From Methylobacterium fujisawaense (lineage in GTDB: Bacteria; Pseudomonadota; Alphaproteobacteria; Rhizobiales; Beijerinckiaceae): a stretch of 64,000 nucleotides of DNA. The notes under the pieces were generated by a model. That model saw only the letters and a list, made by a program, of their open reading frames with translations. It was not told the origin of the DNA and ran no database searches. The first letter of the stretch is position 1, and every line of letters starts with the position of its first letter. The position numbers and the translations under genes were made by a program. The stretch is from contig NZ_JACJIM010000002.1 in NCBI RefSeq assembly GCF_014138435.1, positions 434,001 to 498,000 on the forward strand, written 5' to 3'. Positions 61,676 through 64,000 of this stretch are shown here, in pieces.

Positions 61676-61900
61676 ATGCTCATGGACATCGTCAAACAGG
61701 GGGCCCGCGCGCGTTCCGTCGGTCGGCCCCGCGATGCCTGTCCGTATCCCGGCGAGTCGCGCGAGCGCCGCGCGTGGTTCGAAGGCTATGACGGCTCCTC
61801 CTGGGCCGTTGCGACGCGGCTGCCGCATCCGGCCCGGATGCTGCCCGGATCTGCGCTCTGCGACACCTCCCTCGCTTCGGACGCGCTCCCGCCGGCTTGA
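61676..61900 (+). CDS. ribosome modulation factor (Rmf)-like protein
   Basis: 74 residues; the ATG at 61676 or the one two codons later could be used, both near GGAGAG. Residues about 8-40, QGARARSVGRPRDACPYPGE followed by SRERRAWFEGYDG, match the Rmf core (GxxAGxxGRxxxxCPY...R..W..G...). E. coli Rmf is 55 residues; this one has an extra Ala/Pro-rich tail of about 30 residues. Rmf binds the 30S subunit and drives 100S dimer formation in stationary phase. It complements the long-form hpf gene at 14207. The match is by eye. Confidence 0.65.
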   Translation: MLMDIVKQGARARSVGRPRDACPYPGESRERRAWFEGYDGSSWAVATRLPHPARMLPGSALCDTSLASDALPPA

Positions 61901-62064
61901 TCGCAGGGCGACTTTTCCGCGACAGAGCGCGTGGCACACGGGCCGGGACGGGGACTCGGGAGACGGGTGGCGATGCGCTCGGGACGGCGAGACAGGAAGG
62001 CCGAGCCGCCCGAGCGATGGAGGCCGGGTTCGGGCTGGCGCGCTGCGTGCCCGCGCCCGGGCCC

Positions 62065-64000
62065 ATGAACATCCGACCCCGCGACGCCGCCATACACGGG
62101 TCTGAGCCCCCGCTGAGCCGCGGCAGCCGCCGGACCTTCATCGCCCTCGCCCTCGCGGCGGCCATACCGGTCCTGTTGCTGAGCGGCTGGGTCGCCACGC
62201 TCATGGCGCAGCAGCAGCGCGACCTCGCCCGGAACGCTGCGGTCGCCAGCGCGACCCGTGTGGCCGAGCGCGTCGCCTCGGACATTGCGGCCCAGATCGC
62301 GGTTCTCGAAGCGGAGGCCGCCTCCGCCACCCTCGACCGACCGGATCTCGCGGCCTTCTACGCCGAGGCCGAGCGGCTGAGGCAGGCGCATCCGCTCTGG
62401 GAGACGGTGGAACTCGCCGGTCCGGACGGCGCTCAGATCGTCAACCTGCTCCGCTCCCTCGAAGAGGAACTGGGACCGACTTCGGACCGGCAGAGCTTCG
62501 ACGCCGTGGTGCAGACGCGTCAGCCGGTGATCGGCGGCATCGGTCCGGCCGGCCTGATCTCCGGCAAGCGCCTCGTCGCCCTTCGCGTCCCGGTCATCCG
62601 CGACGGGATCCTCCGCTACGTGCTGTCGGTCCGGCTTGCCACAAACGCGGTGAGCTCGATCCTGCGGGATGCCGGTGCCCCCGAGGGCTGGGTCGGTACC
62701 ATCGTGGATGCGGACGGGAACACCATCGCCCGGACCCGGGCCGAGGTCGAGGAACTCGGCCACCCTGCGAATCCCGCCTTGCAGGCGGCGATCCGGCACG
62801 CGCCCAACGGATTCTACACCGGCCCGACGCTGGAGGGCGCGAATGTCGAGGTGGTCTACCGGACGCTGAAGCACACCGGCGGCTGGTCGGTGCATTTCGG
62901 AATGCCGGTCGCCACCCTCAACGCCCCGGTGTCACGGTCGTATGTCGTGCTGGGCGGCGGCAGCTTCGTCAGCATCGGTCTCGCCCTGGCGCTGGTCGGA
63001 TTGGTGGGCCGCGACATGGCGCAGCGCCGTGCGGGCGAGCAGGCCCGGTTCTCCCTCGCCCTCCGGTCCAGCGAGGAGCAGGGCGCCGTCGCCGCCGAGG
63101 CCGCGGAACTCGGCACGTTGCGCTGGGACACCGTCGCGCGCCGGGTGACGGGTTCTGCGCGCGCGGCCGAGCTTCTGGGGTGGCGGGCGGCCGCGGAAGG
63201 GCGCGACAGCGCCGTGGACGCCGATACCGTCCTGCAGGCGGTCGAGCCGGAGGATCGCGGGCGCCTGAGCGAAGCCCTGCGCCGGAGCCTCGCGGAGGGT
63301 ACGCCGCTCGACGTCGAGTTCCGCGTGAACCGGCTCGATCGGGAACCGCGCTGGGTCCGCGTGGCCGGTCGCGTGCCACAGCTTCACGAGGACACCCCGG
63401 ATGGGCTGATCTACGGCGTGGTCTCGGATATCGAGCCGCGCAAGCGCGCCGAGGCCGAACGGTCCGCGCTGCTCCGCCGCCTCGGCGAGGCGCAGGAGAA
63501 CGAGCAGCGCCGGATCGCGCGGGAACTCCACGATCAGGTCGGCCAGACGGTGACCGGCCTGTCGCTGGGCCTCAAGAGCATGGAGCGGCTCCTGGCCCGC
63601 GGTGCCACAGCCGAAGCCGGAAGGCAGATGGAGTGGCTGCAAGCGCTTGCCGGGGAGATCGGACGCGACATCCATCGGGCTGCCGTCGACCTGAGGCCGA
63701 CCGCCCTCGACGATCTCGGCCTGCGCGAGGCGCTCGCGACCCTGCTACGCGACTGGAGCCAGCGGCACGGGATCCGCGCCGATCTGGAATGCCTGAACGA
63801 GGCGACCCGTCTGCCGGCCGCCATCGAGACGGCCGTCTACCGGATCGTGCAGGAGGCCCTCACCAACGTGCTCAAGCATGCCCGCGCCGCGAGCGTCAGC
63901 GTCTCCGTGGAGAAGCGCACCACCGAGATGCGGGTCGTCATCGAGGATGACGGCGTCGGCTTCAACGCCGAGGACCTTCGCGACCGTTCCGGCAGCGATG
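62065..64000 (+). CDS. NarL-type sensor histidine kinase with PAS domain (3' end outside window)
   Basis: At least 645 residues, frame open to the window end. TM1 is at about 27-50 and TM2 at about 292-315, flanking a Cache-like periplasmic sensor (about 55-285). A PAS/PAC domain follows (about 345-455, with VEPEDRGRLSEALRR and VVSDIEPRKRAEAER). The HisKA_3 box is IARELHDQVGQTVTG with His489. An HATPase region includes YRIVQEALTNVLKHARA (N box near 601) and DDGVGF. The frame also allows an ATG at 62017. It would phosphorylate a NarL/FixJ-type regulator, not visible here. The stimulus is unknown. Confidence 0.88.
   Translation, partial: MNIRPRDAAIHGSEPPLSRGSRRTFIALALAAAIPVLLLSGWVATLMAQQQRDLARNAAVASATRVAERVASDIAAQIAVLEAEAASATLDRPDLAAFYAEAERLRQAHPLWETVELAGPDGAQIVNLLRSLEEELGPTSDRQSFDAVVQTRQPVIGGIGPAGLISGKRLVALRVPVIRDGILRYVLSVRLATNAVSSILRDAGAPEGWVGTIVDADGNTIARTRAEVEELGHPANPALQAAIRHAPNGFYTGPTLEGANVEVVYRTLKHTGGWSVHFGMPVATLNAPVSRSYVVLGGGSFVSIGLALALVGLVGRDMAQRRAGEQARFSLALRSSEEQGAVAAEAAELGTLRWDTVARRVTGSARAAELLGWRAAAEGRDSAVDADTVLQAVEPEDRGRLSEALRRSLAEGTPLDVEFRVNRLDREPRWVRVAGRVPQLHEDTPDGLIYGVVSDIEPRKRAEAERSALLRRLGEAQENEQRRIARELHDQVGQTVTGLSLGLKSMERLLARGATAEAGRQMEWLQALAGEIGRDIHRAAVDLRPTALDDLGLREALATLLRDWSQRHGIRADLECLNEATRLPAAIETAVYRIVQEALTNVLKHARAASVSVSVEKRTTEMRVVIEDDGVGFNAEDLRDRSGSD

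Noticed and set aside
61786..62895. 369-residue minus-strand frame opposite the sensor kinase
   Set aside because: Antisense reading of the kinase sensor region; no motif, and the plus strand gives membrane helices, PAS and kinase boxes.
1..64000. tRNA, rRNA, CRISPR, IS elements or prophage genes
   Set aside because: Looked for cloverleaf-like segments, regular repeats, transposase DDE motifs and integrase signatures by eye; none was convincing. A tRNAscan or ISfinder search would be needed to exclude small ones.

Overview
The window is a GC-rich chromosomal segment of an alphaproteobacterium. Gene content points to Methylobacteriaceae (Methylobacterium or Methylorubrum): DUF2852, the MJ0042 zinc-ribbon protein beside ftsEX, linked hpf-ptsN, Tat-dependent opgG with opgH, and tandem-type flagellins. 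The genus is inferred from protein resemblance, not from a marker gene. I recognised no rRNA, tRNA, CRISPR array, transposase or phage module, so this looks like chromosome rather than a mobile element.

Layout. 1-14.9 kb holds mostly household genes: a quinone oxidoreductase cut by the window edge, a branched-chain amino acid type binding protein, upp, a chemoreceptor behind an AT-rich leader, regulators, a thioredoxin, a glycosyltransferase, ftsE-ftsX, a YdcF-like protein and ptsN/hpf. 14.9-22 kb carries the periplasmic glucan pair opgG-opgH and tex. 22-26.5 kb has an ATP-grasp-like protein, two glycosyltransferases and a flagellin gene, possibly a surface or flagellin glycosylation group. 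26.8-28 kb has very small genes.

28-45 kb is the metabolic core. A LysR gene precedes a plus-strand series: SDR dehydrogenase, split transketolase (N and C subunits), an L-threonate dehydrogenase-like enzyme, a TRAP binding protein, a fused TRAP DctQM permease, and a full-length transketolase whose expected phosphate-binding and acceptor residues are changed. No sugar kinase is present. On the minus strand follow a second, orphan TRAP binding protein translationally coupled to an acid-CoA ligase, then allE-allA (ureidoglycine to glyoxylate), dctA and a divergent LysR. Read together this suggests import and kinase-free breakdown of small oxidised carbon compounds (for example C4 sugar acids) converging on two-carbon units and glyoxylate. 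The substrate is unknown and this is the best candidate for an undescribed system here.

45-64 kb contains an unusual transporter-thioesterase fusion, a GGDEF-EAL protein, a CHASE3-type chemoreceptor, a probable SGNH pseudoenzyme with C-terminal surface-type repeats, a membrane alpha/beta hydrolase, a secreted beta-propeller-like protein with duplicated Cys motifs, a second flagellin nearly identical to the first and 31 kb from it, a predicted bacterial pepsin-like protease, several small secreted or membrane proteins, an Rmf-like ribosome hibernation factor, and a NarL-type sensor kinase cut by the right edge.
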